This document shows, piece after piece, positions 24,647-32,245 of a stretch of DNA of 32,245 nucleotides (positions within the stretch are counted from its first letter, which is position 1; the number at the start of each line of letters is the position of its first letter). Location of the stretch: NCBI GenBank assembly GCA_030430245.1, contig JAUIFY010000031.1, positions 1-32,245 on the forward strand. Reading direction: 5' to 3'. The stretch comes from a bacterium (GTDB lineage Bacteria; Desulfobacterota; Binatia; UBA12015). The notes under the pieces are model-generated. The model worked only from the letters and a program-made list of their open reading frames with translations. It was not told the DNA's origin and ran no database searches. Both the position numbers and the translations under genes were made by a program.

Positions 24647-25681
24647 ATGTCCATGTTCGGAAGTCCTTCACGTCGGCGAATCCTGCAGCTGCTCGCCCTG
24701 TTCGGGCTGGGAGGGAAGGAGCTCGCGCGGACCGCGGCGGCGCTCGCCGAGTCCGAGGCGAGGGCGAGCGATGCCTGGCCGAAGATGCAGTACCGGACCC
24801 TCGGCAAGACCGGGTTCGAGGGAAGCCGCCTGGTCTTCGGCTGCGGGGCGGCGCTCATGTTCTGGGGAAAGGACGACCTGCTGAACGCGGCGTACGATCA
24901 CGGCGTGAACGTCTTCGACGTCGGGACGAGCGACTACTACCGCAACGCCGAGTCCAATCTCGCCGCGTTCGCGAAGAAGCACCGCGACGACATCTTCCTC
25001 ATCTCGAAGGGGCTGGTCGGACTCGACGTTCAACCCGATCAGACGCTCTCCGCCGACGAGCGCAAGCAGTGCGCCGCCGCGTGGTCGAAGGCCCTCGACC
25101 AGAGCCTCGTCGACCTCGAGACCGACCACCTCGACGCGTACTACATCATGGCCGGCAACAACGTTTCGCTCGTCCGGAGCGACGAGATGTACGAGGCGTT
25201 CTCGCGCGCAAAGAAGGCCGGCAAGGTCGACCACTGGGGCGTGAGCACCCACCAGAACGCGGCGAACGTCCTCGGCGCGGCCGCCGAGACCGGTCGTTTC
25301 TCGCTCGCGCAGATCGCGATCACCCCGGTCGGCTGGTACGACTGGAACGCGAAGGGGGTCCAGGAAGGCTCGGCGTCGATGACCGCGATTCGGCCGACGC
25401 TCGACAAGGCGCGCGAGGCGGGCATCGGCCTGGTCGGCATGAAGGCCGCCCGCCATCTGGCGGGTCGTTGGATGGGCTTCGGCCCCGACCGGCCGAGCGC
25501 CTTCGACGCGGCCTATAGCGAGGCCTACAAGAGCGCCCCGCTCTCTCCCTTCCAGCGGAGCTATGCCTACGTGCTCGCGCACGGACTCGACGCGGTCAAC
25601 GCGGACAGCCAGTCGATGGAGCACCTGAAAGAGAACTTCATCGCCGCGGCCACGTCGCAGGAGTACTTCCCCAAGGCCTAG
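24647..25681 (+). CDS. Aldo/keto reductase homologue with Tat-like N-terminus
   Basis: The 344-residue protein begins MSMFGSPSRRRILQLLALFG, with S-R-R-R-I-L and a hydrophobic stretch as in a Tat export signal. The AKR barrel follows: YRTLGKTGFEGSRLVFG, D91 and Y97 in NVFDVGTSDYYRN, K121 in LISKGL, and GKVDHWGVSTHQNAANV for cofactor-side loops. The fourth tetrad member, His of the usual D-L-Y-x-x-H, is replaced in LDAYYIMAGN by Met or Ala, so ordinary carbonyl reduction is doubtful. Export of an NADPH enzyme would also be odd unless it is folded with cofactor first, as Tat permits. Similar Tat-AKR proteins are annotated only by fold. The function remains unknown. Confidence 0.88.
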   Translation: MSMFGSPSRRRILQLLALFGLGGKELARTAAALAESEARASDAWPKMQYRTLGKTGFEGSRLVFGCGAALMFWGKDDLLNAAYDHGVNVFDVGTSDYYRNAESNLAAFAKKHRDDIFLISKGLVGLDVQPDQTLSADERKQCAAAWSKALDQSLVDLETDHLDAYYIMAGNNVSLVRSDEMYEAFSRAKKAGKVDHWGVSTHQNAANVLGAAAETGRFSLAQIAITPVGWYDWNAKGVQEGSASMTAIRPTLDKAREAGIGLVGMKAARHLAGRWMGFGPDRPSAFDAAYSEAYKSAPLSPFQRSYAYVLAHGLDAVNADSQSMEHLKENFIAAATSQEYFPKA

Positions 25682-25740
25682 CCTGCAGCTGCCCGCGCGA
25701 AGTGCGTGCACCGCAAACGCGCGCGCGATACGGTCTCGGG

Positions 25741-26907
25741 GTGCGCGTCCTCGTCGCCCTGATCGCCGTGCTCGCCGTCACGGCTGCGGTCTACGCAGGC
25801 GTGCGCGACCACGACTTCATCATCGTGGACGATCAGGCGTACATGATCATGAACCCCGTCGTGCAAGCGGGGCTGACGATCGACGGCGTACGCTGGGCAC
25901 TCACCTCGTTCGACGCCTACAACTGGCATCCCCTCACCTGGATCTCGCTCATGGCCGACGTCTCCCTCGTCGGGCCGGACCCGGGCCCCCAACACCTGAT
26001 GGGGGTCGGCTACCACCTCCTCGCGACGATCCTCCTCTTCCTCGCCCTGCGACGCCTGACCGGTCGCGAATGGGAGAGCCTCCTCGTCGCCGCCCTGTTC
26101 GCCCTCCACCCCTCGCACGTCGAGTCGGTCGCCTGGGTGTCGGAGCGCAAGGACGTCCTCTCCGCGTGCTTCTGGTTTCTCGCGATGTGGGCCTATGCCG
26201 GATACGCCGAGCGCCCCGGGATCGGTCGATACCTGCTCGTCGCACTGGCCGTGGCCGCCGGCCTCATGGCGAAGCCGATGGTCGTGACTCTGCCGTTCGT
26301 GTTCCTCCTCCTCGACGTCTGGCCGCTGCGGCGCAGCTCGTGGACCGACGTCCGCCGGCTCGCCTGGCTGGGACTGGAGAAGATCCCGCTCCTCGCCCTC
26401 GCCGCGGGCGCGAGCATCCTCACCGTCCTCGCCCAGCAGCCGGGCATCGAGAACACGGCGGAAGAGCTCGTGTGGGGGGCTCGTCTCGGCAACGCGCTCG
26501 TCGCCTACGCGTCGTATCTGCGGTTGACGGTGTGGCCCGACGCGCTCGCGGCCTTCTACCCGCACCCGGGCTGGGTTCCGCTCTGGCAGGCTCTCCTCGC
26601 GGGTGTCCTCCTCGGCGCGATCTCGGCGATCGCCCTTCTACAGCGCGAGCGACGACCGTATCTGCTCGTGGGCTGGCTGTGGTTCGTCGGCACGCTCGTC
26701 CCGGTGATCGGCGTCATCCAGGTCGGCGATCAGGGCATGGCCGATCGCTACATGTACATTCCCCAGATCGGCCTCTTCCTGATGCTCGCCTGGGGACTCG
26801 CCGAGGTGGCACGGGGCAATGTGACCCGCCGCGCCGCCGTCGCCGCGACCTCGATCGCGGTCGCGCTGGCGTTCGCCGCCACCACCCGCGCGCAGGTCGC
26901 CCACTAG
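25741..26907 (+). CDS. TMTC-like membrane glycosyltransferase, N-terminal part ending at an amber codon
   Basis: The 388-residue reading frame has about ten membrane helices. It carries features of the TMTC/DUF1736-type family, which includes animal O-mannosyltransferases and many bacterial TPR membrane proteins: FIIVDDQAYM (D30, D31), NWHPLTWISL (61-70), LHPSHVESVAWVSERKDVLS (122-141) and GLMAKPMVVTLPFVFLLLD. The frame stops at a TAG (26905-26907) just after TTRAQVAH. In relatives that stretch continues with W-R/E-N-x-x-T-L-F-E, so the TAG replaces a Trp codon (TGG). The remainder, with the TPR repeats, is in the same frame downstream. A GTG start 13 codons upstream (25702) is possible; the one used gives a cleaner first helix. 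It is probably a disabled gene or one split in two. Confidence 0.82.
   Translation: MRVLVALIAVLAVTAAVYAGVRDHDFIIVDDQAYMIMNPVVQAGLTIDGVRWALTSFDAYNWHPLTWISLMADVSLVGPDPGPQHLMGVGYHLLATILLFLALRRLTGREWESLLVAALFALHPSHVESVAWVSERKDVLSACFWFLAMWAYAGYAERPGIGRYLLVALAVAAGLMAKPMVVTLPFVFLLLDVWPLRRSSWTDVRRLAWLGLEKIPLLALAAGASILTVLAQQPGIENTAEELVWGARLGNALVAYASYLRLTVWPDALAAFYPHPGWVPLWQALLAGVLLGAISAIALLQRERRPYLLVGWLWFVGTLVPVIGVIQVGDQGMADRYMYIPQIGLFLMLAWGLAEVARGNVTRRAAVAATSIAVALAFAATTRAQVAH
26905..26907 (+). other. In-frame amber (TAG) disrupting the TMTC-like gene
   Basis: TAG lies between QVAH and ENTETLFEYTL with the same frame open on both sides for hundreds of codons. Homologues have Trp here (H-W), and TGG to TAG is a single-base change. 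It is most simply a nonsense mutation or a sequencing error; no SECIS- or PYLIS-like evidence supports recoding. Confidence 0.8.
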
Positions 26908-26970
26908 GAGAACACCGAGACCCTCTTCGAGTACACGCTCTCGGTCACCGAACGGAACTCGTTCGCACAC

Positions 26971-27474
26971 GTGAGCCTCGCAACCATCTTCATGATCGAG
27001 GGCCGCGAGGAGGAAGCGCACCGGCACTTCGAGGCCGCCGTCGAGGCCAACCCCGAGAACGCCGAAGCGCTGAATGGGCTGGGCCTCTACCGACTGCGCG
27101 CCGGCGATGCGGACGAAGCGCTCGAGCTCTTCCTCCGCGCCACGGAGGCCGGCGGGTGGCTCTTCGAGGCGCAGCTGAACGCGGGGCTCGTGCTGCAGGA
27201 CAAGGGCCGATTCAAGGAAGCGCTCTCGTACTACCGCGCGGCCGCGAAGCTGGAGCCGTTCCACCCGGGCGTGCAGATGGCCCTGGGTCAGGTCAACGAG
27301 GAGCTCGGCGCGGCGCGCCGCGCCGCCGCGAACTATCGCCGCGCACTCCAGCTTCAACCGGGACTCGAAGAAGCCCGAGCGAGCCTGCGTCGCCTGCGGC
27401 GCCTCTACCCCGACGCGGTGAAGCCCCGGAGGCCGCGGCGGACTCAGTCTGCGGGGTCTTCGGGCTCGATGTAA
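26971..27474 (+). CDS. TPR half of the broken TMTC-like gene, possibly re-initiated
   Basis: From the GTG at 26971 this encodes 167 residues of TPR repeats: IEGREEEAHRHFEAAVEANP, GLYRLRAGDADEALELF, LVLQDKGRFKEALSYYRAA and VNEELGAARRAAANYRRALQ. The same frame starts straight after the amber codon with ENTETLFEYTLSVTERNSF, which is the natural junction segment of the full-length protein. Whether translation restarts at this GTG is unknown; there is no clear ribosome site. In intact relatives the TPR domain is periplasmic and binds acceptor proteins. Without the membrane half it would stay in the cytoplasm. Its end overlaps the convergent sulfatase homologue by 31 bases. Confidence 0.7.
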   Translation: MSLATIFMIEGREEEAHRHFEAAVEANPENAEALNGLGLYRLRAGDADEALELFLRATEAGGWLFEAQLNAGLVLQDKGRFKEALSYYRAAAKLEPFHPGVQMALGQVNEELGAARRAAANYRRALQLQPGLEEARASLRRLRRLYPDAVKPRRPRRTQSAGSSGSM

Positions 27475-28934
27475 CCCAGAGCGCGCATCCGCTCGACGTG
27501 CTTCGGGTCGGGCGCGGCGGTCAGGACGCGCGGCGTCTTCACGTCCGCGAGATACGCCGCGGCCGCGGCGCCCACCTCTGCCTCCGAATCACGCGCGACC
27601 GGCGGCCCACCGGGCGTCCAGTCCCATCGCGACACGTCCGCGTCGCGCGTGTTGCCCGCGTCCGCCGCCTCGAAAGAGGAGAACCGGATGCGCGTGATGC
27701 CGTCGTCGTCGTAGATGCCCGTCTCGAGTCCCAGATCGCAGTAGAGCTCGCGCGCGGGAAGTCGCTCGTTCTCGCGAAGGTAGGGGCCGAGCGCGACCCC
27801 CACCGCGTCGGCCGGCACGGGAAGACCGGCGAGGTCGAGCAACGTGGGCAGGATGTCGACGTGGCTCACCGGCTCCGAGCGGCGTCCGGCGGGGACCTCC
27901 GGCGCCCGCAGGAGGAACGGGACGTGCGCCAGGTCCGGCATGCTCGTGTGACCGTGCTCGAACCAGTGTCCCTCCTCCCCCAGGCTCTCCCCGTGATCCG
28001 ACGTGAAGACCACCACGTGCCCCGCGTCCGGTCGATGCTCCTCGAACGCATCGAGGAGGAGGCCCATCCAGCGGTCCATGTAGAGGATCTCCGCCAGATA
28101 GCGGCTCTCGTACTGACTCTGCCGGTCGAGTCCCTCCAGGGCCTGATACGCCGGAATGCCTCCGTACCCGCTCTGCGTCTCGTTCACGGGAAGACGGGGC
28201 TCCTCCTCCGGCGCCGGAAGGGAGATGCCGCGCAAGACCCGTTCGGGCGGCGTATAGGGCCCGTGTGGGTCCTGATAATGGACCAGCAGGAAGACCGGTC
28301 GGTCGCCGGCGCGCTTCTTCAACCAGGCGATCGCGCGCTGCGTGGTCTGCGGAGCCTCGCGCTCGAAGAACTCCGGACGATTCTTCTCCGGCTGCGGCAA
28401 TCGATCGTCGTAGACCTCGAATCCACGAGCGAAGCCCGTCAGGCGGTCCAGCATCATGACGTTCCCGATGAAGCCGGCCGTCGCGTAGCCCGCTTCCTGG
28501 AAGTGCTGGGCGATCGTCTTCTCGTCGGCCAGCATCGTATTGCCGTTGTTGTATCCGACGGAATGCTGTCGAACGAAGCGCGACGTGAACATCGACGCGT
28601 GCGACGGCATCGTCGCCGCCGACGCCGCGACCGCTCGGTCGAACACCACCGCGTCCCGCGTGAGCCGGTCGAGGGTCGGTGTCTTGCCGTATTCGAATCC
28701 GTACGCGGGAAGACGGTCGGCGCGGAGGGTGTCCGCGATGAGCAAGAGGACGTCGGGGCGGCGGGCGGCGGCCTCCTCCCCCGCCGTCGCGTCGGACGCC
28801 GGTGCGGTGACCGTCGGGGGCGCGACCGTCGTCGTCACGCGGGGGGCCGTCGGCGACTCGGCGTCACCGCTCTCGCAGCCGACCGCCGCGAGCAGGAAGG
28901 CCGCCGCGGCCAGGCATGCGCTGCGATTCCGCAT
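27444..28934 (-). CDS. Lipoprotein sulfatase homologue, Thr at the catalytic position
   Basis: This 496-residue lipoprotein (MRNRSACLAAAAFLLAAVGC, Cys20) has a Thr/Pro-rich spacer (28-60). The alkaline-phosphatase superfamily core follows: VLLLIADTLRADRLPAYG (D68), AATMPSHASMFTS with T108 in the nucleophile position, HYQDPHGPYTPP, FTSDHGESLG (312-316 metal ligands), and GHWFEHGHTSMPDLAHVPF. It ends VERMRALGYIEPED. As in the gene at 3017, the Cys of true sulfatases is replaced (T-M-P-S-H), so formylglycine chemistry is excluded. It may transfer or hydrolyse phosphate or phosphonate esters at the periplasmic face. The start at 28934 is chosen over one 22 codons upstream because it gives the lipoprotein signal. 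Confidence 0.9.
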   Translation of the reverse strand: MRNRSACLAAAAFLLAAVGCESGDAESPTAPRVTTTVAPPTVTAPASDATAGEEAAARRPDVLLLIADTLRADRLPAYGFEYGKTPTLDRLTRDAVVFDRAVAASAATMPSHASMFTSRFVRQHSVGYNNGNTMLADEKTIAQHFQEAGYATAGFIGNVMMLDRLTGFARGFEVYDDRLPQPEKNRPEFFEREAPQTTQRAIAWLKKRAGDRPVFLLVHYQDPHGPYTPPERVLRGISLPAPEEEPRLPVNETQSGYGGIPAYQALEGLDRQSQYESRYLAEILYMDRWMGLLLDAFEEHRPDAGHVVVFTSDHGESLGEEGHWFEHGHTSMPDLAHVPFLLRAPEVPAGRRSEPVSHVDILPTLLDLAGLPVPADAVGVALGPYLRENERLPARELYCDLGLETGIYDDDGITRIRFSSFEAADAGNTRDADVSRWDWTPGGPPVARDSEAEVGAAAAAYLADVKTPRVLTAAPDPKHVERMRALGYIEPEDPAD

Positions 28935-29108
28935 CTCGCCAGACCTACGCGTTCCGCCCACGTCACGCCAGAGACGATCGCCGGAGCCGGCCGACTCCAT
29001 GTCGGAACGGACGCTTCGTCGTGCGCGCGGGCGGCGCGTCCCGGGCCGTCCATGCCGACGGCACGGTCGTGCCCCGCCACGGGCCTCGCCGGTCGCGAGC
29101 GCCGCCCT

Positions 29109-29405
29109 TCATCGCACCATCATTCCGATCTGCGACGTACCGACCGCGACGGCCAGGGCCGCTCCGACCGCGATCAGGTCCGCCGTCCGTCGCGAGAACC
29201 GACGCACCACCATCGTCCCCACGAGAAGGCACGCGACGATCCACGGCCAGCCGAGAAACACGGTCAGGAGCAGCGCGCTCCCGACGGCCCGGATGCCGTC
29301 CGGCGGCCGGACGAGCACCGCCCAGACCGCCGGCGACAGCAGCAACGCCAGCGCGTAGATGCGAACCCACCGTACGTACGCGGGCCGCCAGGCTTGCGAG
29401 TCCAT
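29109..29405 (-). CDS. Small membrane protein, function unknown
   Basis: This 98-residue protein begins MDSQAWRPAYVRWVRIYALA and has three or four hydrophobic helices (about 15-35, 43-66, 76-95) with positive residues between them (VRRFSRRTADL). No family is recognised. It lies between the lipoprotein sulfatase homologue and the Nudix gene, all on the minus strand, with gaps of about 170 and 90 bases. Coding is supported by the clean alternation of helices and charged loops and the absence of competing open frames with domain content. A longer start 14 codons upstream is less likely because those residues are not membrane-like. Confidence 0.6.
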   Translation of the reverse strand: MDSQAWRPAYVRWVRIYALALLLSPAVWAVLVRPPDGIRAVGSALLLTVFLGWPWIVACLLVGTMVVRRFSRRTADLIAVGAALAVAVGTSQIGMMVR

Positions 29406-29498
29406 GATCCTGGCGTAGCACGCAGGCGCGCGCTCCGTCGGCGCCACCGCGTCGCGGCCGAACCGCGCACCCGCATCCGGCCGCCGCTTCGGTCGCGA

Positions 29499-29939
29499 CT
29501 AGTCGCGGTACCCCAGCGCGCGCCGGATGCGCACGACCGACCCGTGCGTGAAGGACGTCCCGAGCACGTCGAGCGCGGTCGCCTCCACCGAGCGGAGGTC
29601 GAACCAGCGGACCGCGGTGATCCGGCCGCGCGCGCCCGGCTCGGGCTCGTCGCCGGGAAACGGCTCGCCGCGCGGGGCATCCATCAAGTACGTTTTGAGC
29701 GTCCGGTACGGCGCCTGGTCGTGGCGGACGGACTCCTCGGAGAGGAGGCGCACGACCGTCGTGCGCAGCCCGGTCTCCTCCCGGATCTCGCGCACGACGC
29801 ACTCCTCCTCCGTCTCGTCCTCACGACCGCCGCCTGGCACGAGCCAGACGGGGGGAAATCCGTCGGGCTCCCACCGGACGAGGAGAAGCCGGTCGGAGCG
29901 GACGATGGCCCCCTGATAGCGGATGAGTCGTTTTGCCAC
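29499..29939 (-). CDS. Nudix hydrolase
   Basis: The 146-residue protein carries a complete Nudix box at residues 36-58: G36, E42, R50-E51, E54-E55 and G57-L58 fit G-x5-E-x7-R-E-U-x-E-E-x-G-U, which binds magnesium and cleaves nucleoside diphosphates linked to another group. It starts MAKRLIRYQGAIVRSDRLLL and contains WLVPGGG just before the box, typical of the family. The length is that of a single-domain housecleaning enzyme. The substrate is not predictable from the box. It is divergent from the molybdenum enzyme across a 321-base gap. Confidence 0.92.
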   Translation of the reverse strand: MAKRLIRYQGAIVRSDRLLLVRWEPDGFPPVWLVPGGGREDETEEECVVREIREETGLRTTVVRLLSEESVRHDQAPYRTLKTYLMDAPRGEPFPGDEPEPGARGRITAVRWFDLRSVEATALDVLGTSFTHGSVVRIRRALGYRD

Positions 29940-30260
29940 GGCCTGCCCGTTCTCGTGTTCCGGCTCCCGGCCGGGGCCGACGCCGCCGGAGCACGCGGTG
30001 CGGCGAGGATGTCGGCCGGCCTCCGGATCGTAGCACGGCGTCGTCGGGACGCTTGCCGCCCGAGCGCTCCGCCGCGTGGCTTCCTTCGATACCCCTCCGA
30101 AGCGCGAGGTCCGCCGTGTGACCGAGGGCGAGGTGCGACCGGCGACGGACCTCTATGGCGATTCGTCGATCGGCCGATACTCCCTTCCCGGGTTCCATGC
30201 TGCCGCGAGGACGTCCCACGCGACGGGTCACGGGACTTCGGCGCCCGGCGAGGGGACAGG
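29940..30260. other. Divergent intergenic region before the molybdenum hydroxylase
   Basis: These 321 bases separate the Nudix gene (minus) from the molybdenum enzyme (plus). A short plus-strand open frame (30076-30288) has no recognisable domain and overlaps the next start, so it is not called. AGGGG at 30251-30255 is the ribosome site for the ATG at 30261. No clear promoter or operator is seen. Confidence 0.5.
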
Positions 30261-32245
30261 ATGTGGCAGACCAGGCGTGAGTTCTTGAAAACGACCGCCG
30301 CCGGCGGGGCGACGGTTCTCGTCTCTCGACTCGCGCCGTTCGGAGCCGGCGTGGGGCCGAGCGATGCCAGCGCCGCCGACATGCACCCGCCCGGGGCGTG
30401 GAGCGGTCCACCGGGAAAAGCGCGGTACCGCATCGACGGCCTCGCCAAGGTCACCGGGCAGAAGATCTACGCGCGTGACTTCCTCCCCGCGGACCTCCCA
30501 GGCTGGCCGACCGACTACCGCCACGCACTCGTTCTCTGCTCGCCCGCGGTCGACCGCGTCTTCGAGGGGATCGACCTGAGCGCGCTCCCCGAGAGGGGGC
30601 GACCCCGGATCGTGATCACCGGCGAAGACCTCGAGCGCGATGGCATCGGCATCGCGAAGGAGGAGTATCCGGCCGGCCGGTACCTCGTGAAGAAGGGCCA
30701 ACGCCCGGACTACTACGGCAAGCCGGTCGGAATCCTTCTCTTCGACGAGAAGACCGATTTCGAGCAGGCGCGAAGGATCCTCGTCTACCAGAACCGGGGT
30801 GTCCGACTCGGCAAGAAGGTCGCGGTGCCCGAGCCGACGGACTACCCGTCGACCAGCATCATTCACGTCGTCGGCGAGGAAGGCGGCCAGAAGTTCGCCC
30901 AGACGATGGGGGGGCCCGTGCACCCGTCGAAGGGCGGCGCCCGCAACGCCGAGGCCATGAGGCACGTCGAGGAGATCACCAGGCTCTTCGAGACGAAGGG
31001 CTGGGACGTCTATCGCGAAACCTTCACGACCCAGGTCGTCGACCCGATGTTCATGGAGCCCGAGAACGGGCTCGCCTGGTTCAACCGCGACGAGAAGAAG
31101 GTCGAGCTGCTCATCGGCACCCAATCGCCCGGCTACGACGTGGACGACGTCCGCTCGATCCTGACGCCGAGCACTCTCGGGGTCGAGGACGCCCACATCT
31201 ACGCCGCCTACCCGGGCGGCGGCTTCGGGGGACGGGACACGTCGATCCTCTGCCTCTACCTCGGCCTCGCGGCCGCCTACTCGGACAAGCCCGTCCGCAT
31301 CCTCCACGATCGCTACCAGCAGTTCCAGCAGGGCACGAAGCGCCACGCGTCGAAGATCGAGCTGACGATCGGCGTCGATCCGACGAGCCACGACTTTCAG
31401 GCCGTGCGCAACCACACCTTCCTGAACGGCGGCGGCCGACTGAACGTCAGCAGCTACGTCGCCGACGTCGCGGGAATCATGGGCGCCGGAGCGTATCGGT
31501 TCAACTGGGCCGACATCTGGTCCCGGCCACAGCACACGTCATCCATCGTCGCCGGGTCGATGCGCGGGTTCGGCGCGATGCAGGCCACCTTCGCGTTGGA
31601 GTCGCTCGTCGACGAGATCGCGAACGCGCGCGGAATCGACCCGATCGATCTTCGCCTCGAGAACATTCTGGGTCCGCGCGATGCCATCGTCACCGGAGCG
31701 CCGGTCGCGCCGCCCGGAATGAAGGAGATGCTCGAGCGCGCGAAGACACACGAGCTCTGGAAGGAGCGCGAGTCCGCCCGAAGGGCCGCGGAGGGCTCCG
31801 ACACAGCCTACGGCGTCGGCTTCGCCCTCGCGATGAAGAACTACGGCAGTGGCGCCGACGCGGTGACGGCCGCGGTCTCCGTGAGCCCGGACGGCGACAT
31901 CGGGGTCACGACCAGTGCCATCGACATGGGACAGGGACTCGCGACCGCGCTTGCGGTGTCCACGGCTCCGGCGCTCGGCAAGAACGCGATCGAGATCGAG
32001 ACGGGAGAGATCGCGGCCTTCGACGCGCTGAAGCAGGTCGGCGGCTTCGAGAAGCAACCAGACAACCCACGATGGACGCCCATCCTCCAGAACTCGACCA
32101 AGGCGTCGTCCGGCTCGTCGCGGTGGGTGCACCCCGTCGAGCAGGCGAGCCAGATCATCCTCTCCAGCGGCGTGCTCCCGGCCGCCCACCGGCTGTGGGG
32201 CGGCGATTCGCGCGGCCTGGACGCGACCCAGGTGCAGTGGGTCGA
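30261..32245 (+). CDS. Tat-exported molybdenum hydroxylase large subunit (xanthine dehydrogenase/aldehyde oxidase family), 3' end beyond window
   Basis: At least 661 codons are open to the window end. The N-terminus MWQTRREFLKTTAAGGATVL is an exact Tat signal (T4-R-R-E-F-L-K10), so it is exported folded with its cofactor. Domain order follows the xanthine dehydrogenase/aldehyde oxidase MoCo subunit: GLAKVTGQKIYARDF, a hammerhead region with YGKPVGILLFD, PMFMEPENGLAWF, PGGGFGGR (318-325) and GSMRGFGAMQATFALESLVDE (from 433) for molybdopterin-cytosine dinucleotide binding, and SSGSSRWVHPVEQASQII. It hydroxylates an aldehyde or N-heterocycle, usually together with FeS and sometimes FAD subunits, none of which are visible here. 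AGGGG five bases before the ATG fixes the start. Confidence 0.92.
   Translation, partial: MWQTRREFLKTTAAGGATVLVSRLAPFGAGVGPSDASAADMHPPGAWSGPPGKARYRIDGLAKVTGQKIYARDFLPADLPGWPTDYRHALVLCSPAVDRVFEGIDLSALPERGRPRIVITGEDLERDGIGIAKEEYPAGRYLVKKGQRPDYYGKPVGILLFDEKTDFEQARRILVYQNRGVRLGKKVAVPEPTDYPSTSIIHVVGEEGGQKFAQTMGGPVHPSKGGARNAEAMRHVEEITRLFETKGWDVYRETFTTQVVDPMFMEPENGLAWFNRDEKKVELLIGTQSPGYDVDDVRSILTPSTLGVEDAHIYAAYPGGGFGGRDTSILCLYLGLAAAYSDKPVRILHDRYQQFQQGTKRHASKIELTIGVDPTSHDFQAVRNHTFLNGGGRLNVSSYVADVAGIMGAGAYRFNWADIWSRPQHTSSIVAGSMRGFGAMQATFALESLVDEIANARGIDPIDLRLENILGPRDAIVTGAPVAPPGMKEMLERAKTHELWKERESARRAAEGSDTAYGVGFALAMKNYGSGADAVTAAVSVSPDGDIGVTTSAIDMGQGLATALAVSTAPALGKNAIEIETGEIAAFDALKQVGGFEKQPDNPRWTPILQNSTKASSGSSRWVHPVEQASQIILSSGVLPAAHRLWGGDSRGLDATQVQWV

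Noticed and set aside
26905..26907. Pyrrolysine or programmed readthrough at the amber codon
   Set aside because: The site corresponds to a Trp codon in a structural junction, the family is not known for Pyl, and no downstream element is seen.
30076..30288. Small plus-strand gene of 70 codons before the molybdenum enzyme
   Set aside because: No domain, no ribosome site, and it overlaps the well-supported Tat start in another frame.

Overview
This is a GC-rich (about 70% by eye, not computed), densely coding bacterial window. A TonB-dependent receptor, lipobox lipoproteins and Tat-exported enzymes indicate a Gram-negative cell. The secreted protein with cysteine-rich CGDG...CDDG repeats and the several sulfatase-superfamily enzymes suggest an uncultured lineage of the old Deltaproteobacteria (Myxococcota, Binatota or Desulfobacterota-like). 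That placement is inference, because no rRNA or tRNA gene is visible.

Layout. 1-4.4 kb: the tail of an SGNH-type hydrolase, a secreted Cys-type sulfatase, a convergent polytopic membrane protein and a lipoprotein sulfatase homologue with Thr at the catalytic position. 4.4-6.5 kb: a beta-lactamase-fold hydrolase convergent with a short-chain dehydrogenase (SDR). 6.6-9.4 kb: a probable selenoprotein and a class 3 aldehyde dehydrogenase. 9.4-12.6 kb: a GNAT acetyltransferase, an exported TPR protein and a lipoprotein carboxylesterase. 12.9-15.5 kb: a four-gene, start/stop-overlapping operon (membrane-anchored partner, HTTM protein, internally deleted SDR, methyltransferase). 15.5-22.2 kb, minus strand: a modular secreted protein, and a TonB receptor / DUF4212 / sodium:solute symporter operon. 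22.3-24.5 kb: a zinc-ribbon protein and an amidohydrolase/SDR pair. 24.6-27.5 kb: an aldo/keto reductase with a Tat-like N-terminus and a TMTC-like membrane/TPR protein broken by an in-frame amber codon. 27.4-32.2 kb: another Thr-type sulfatase homologue, a small membrane protein, a Nudix hydrolase and a Tat-exported molybdenum hydroxylase running off the end.

The most notable element is at 6611-7837. A thioredoxin-fold peroxiredoxin-like gene has an in-frame TGA exactly where the redox Cys of a CxxC motif belongs (U73-P-P-C76). It is followed 21 nt later by a perfect 8-bp stem with a GGT loop, as expected for a bacterial SECIS element. The same polypeptide continues into a DsbD alpha-like domain with its own cysteine pair, so it reads as a selenocysteine peroxiredoxin fused to a thiol-disulfide exchange domain. 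Gene callers that treat TGA as stop split it into two meaningless pieces.

The genes look like an accessory catabolic and envelope repertoire: esterases, sulfatases, aldehyde and molybdenum oxidoreductases, and outer- plus inner-membrane uptake. No mobile element, CRISPR array or phage gene is seen.
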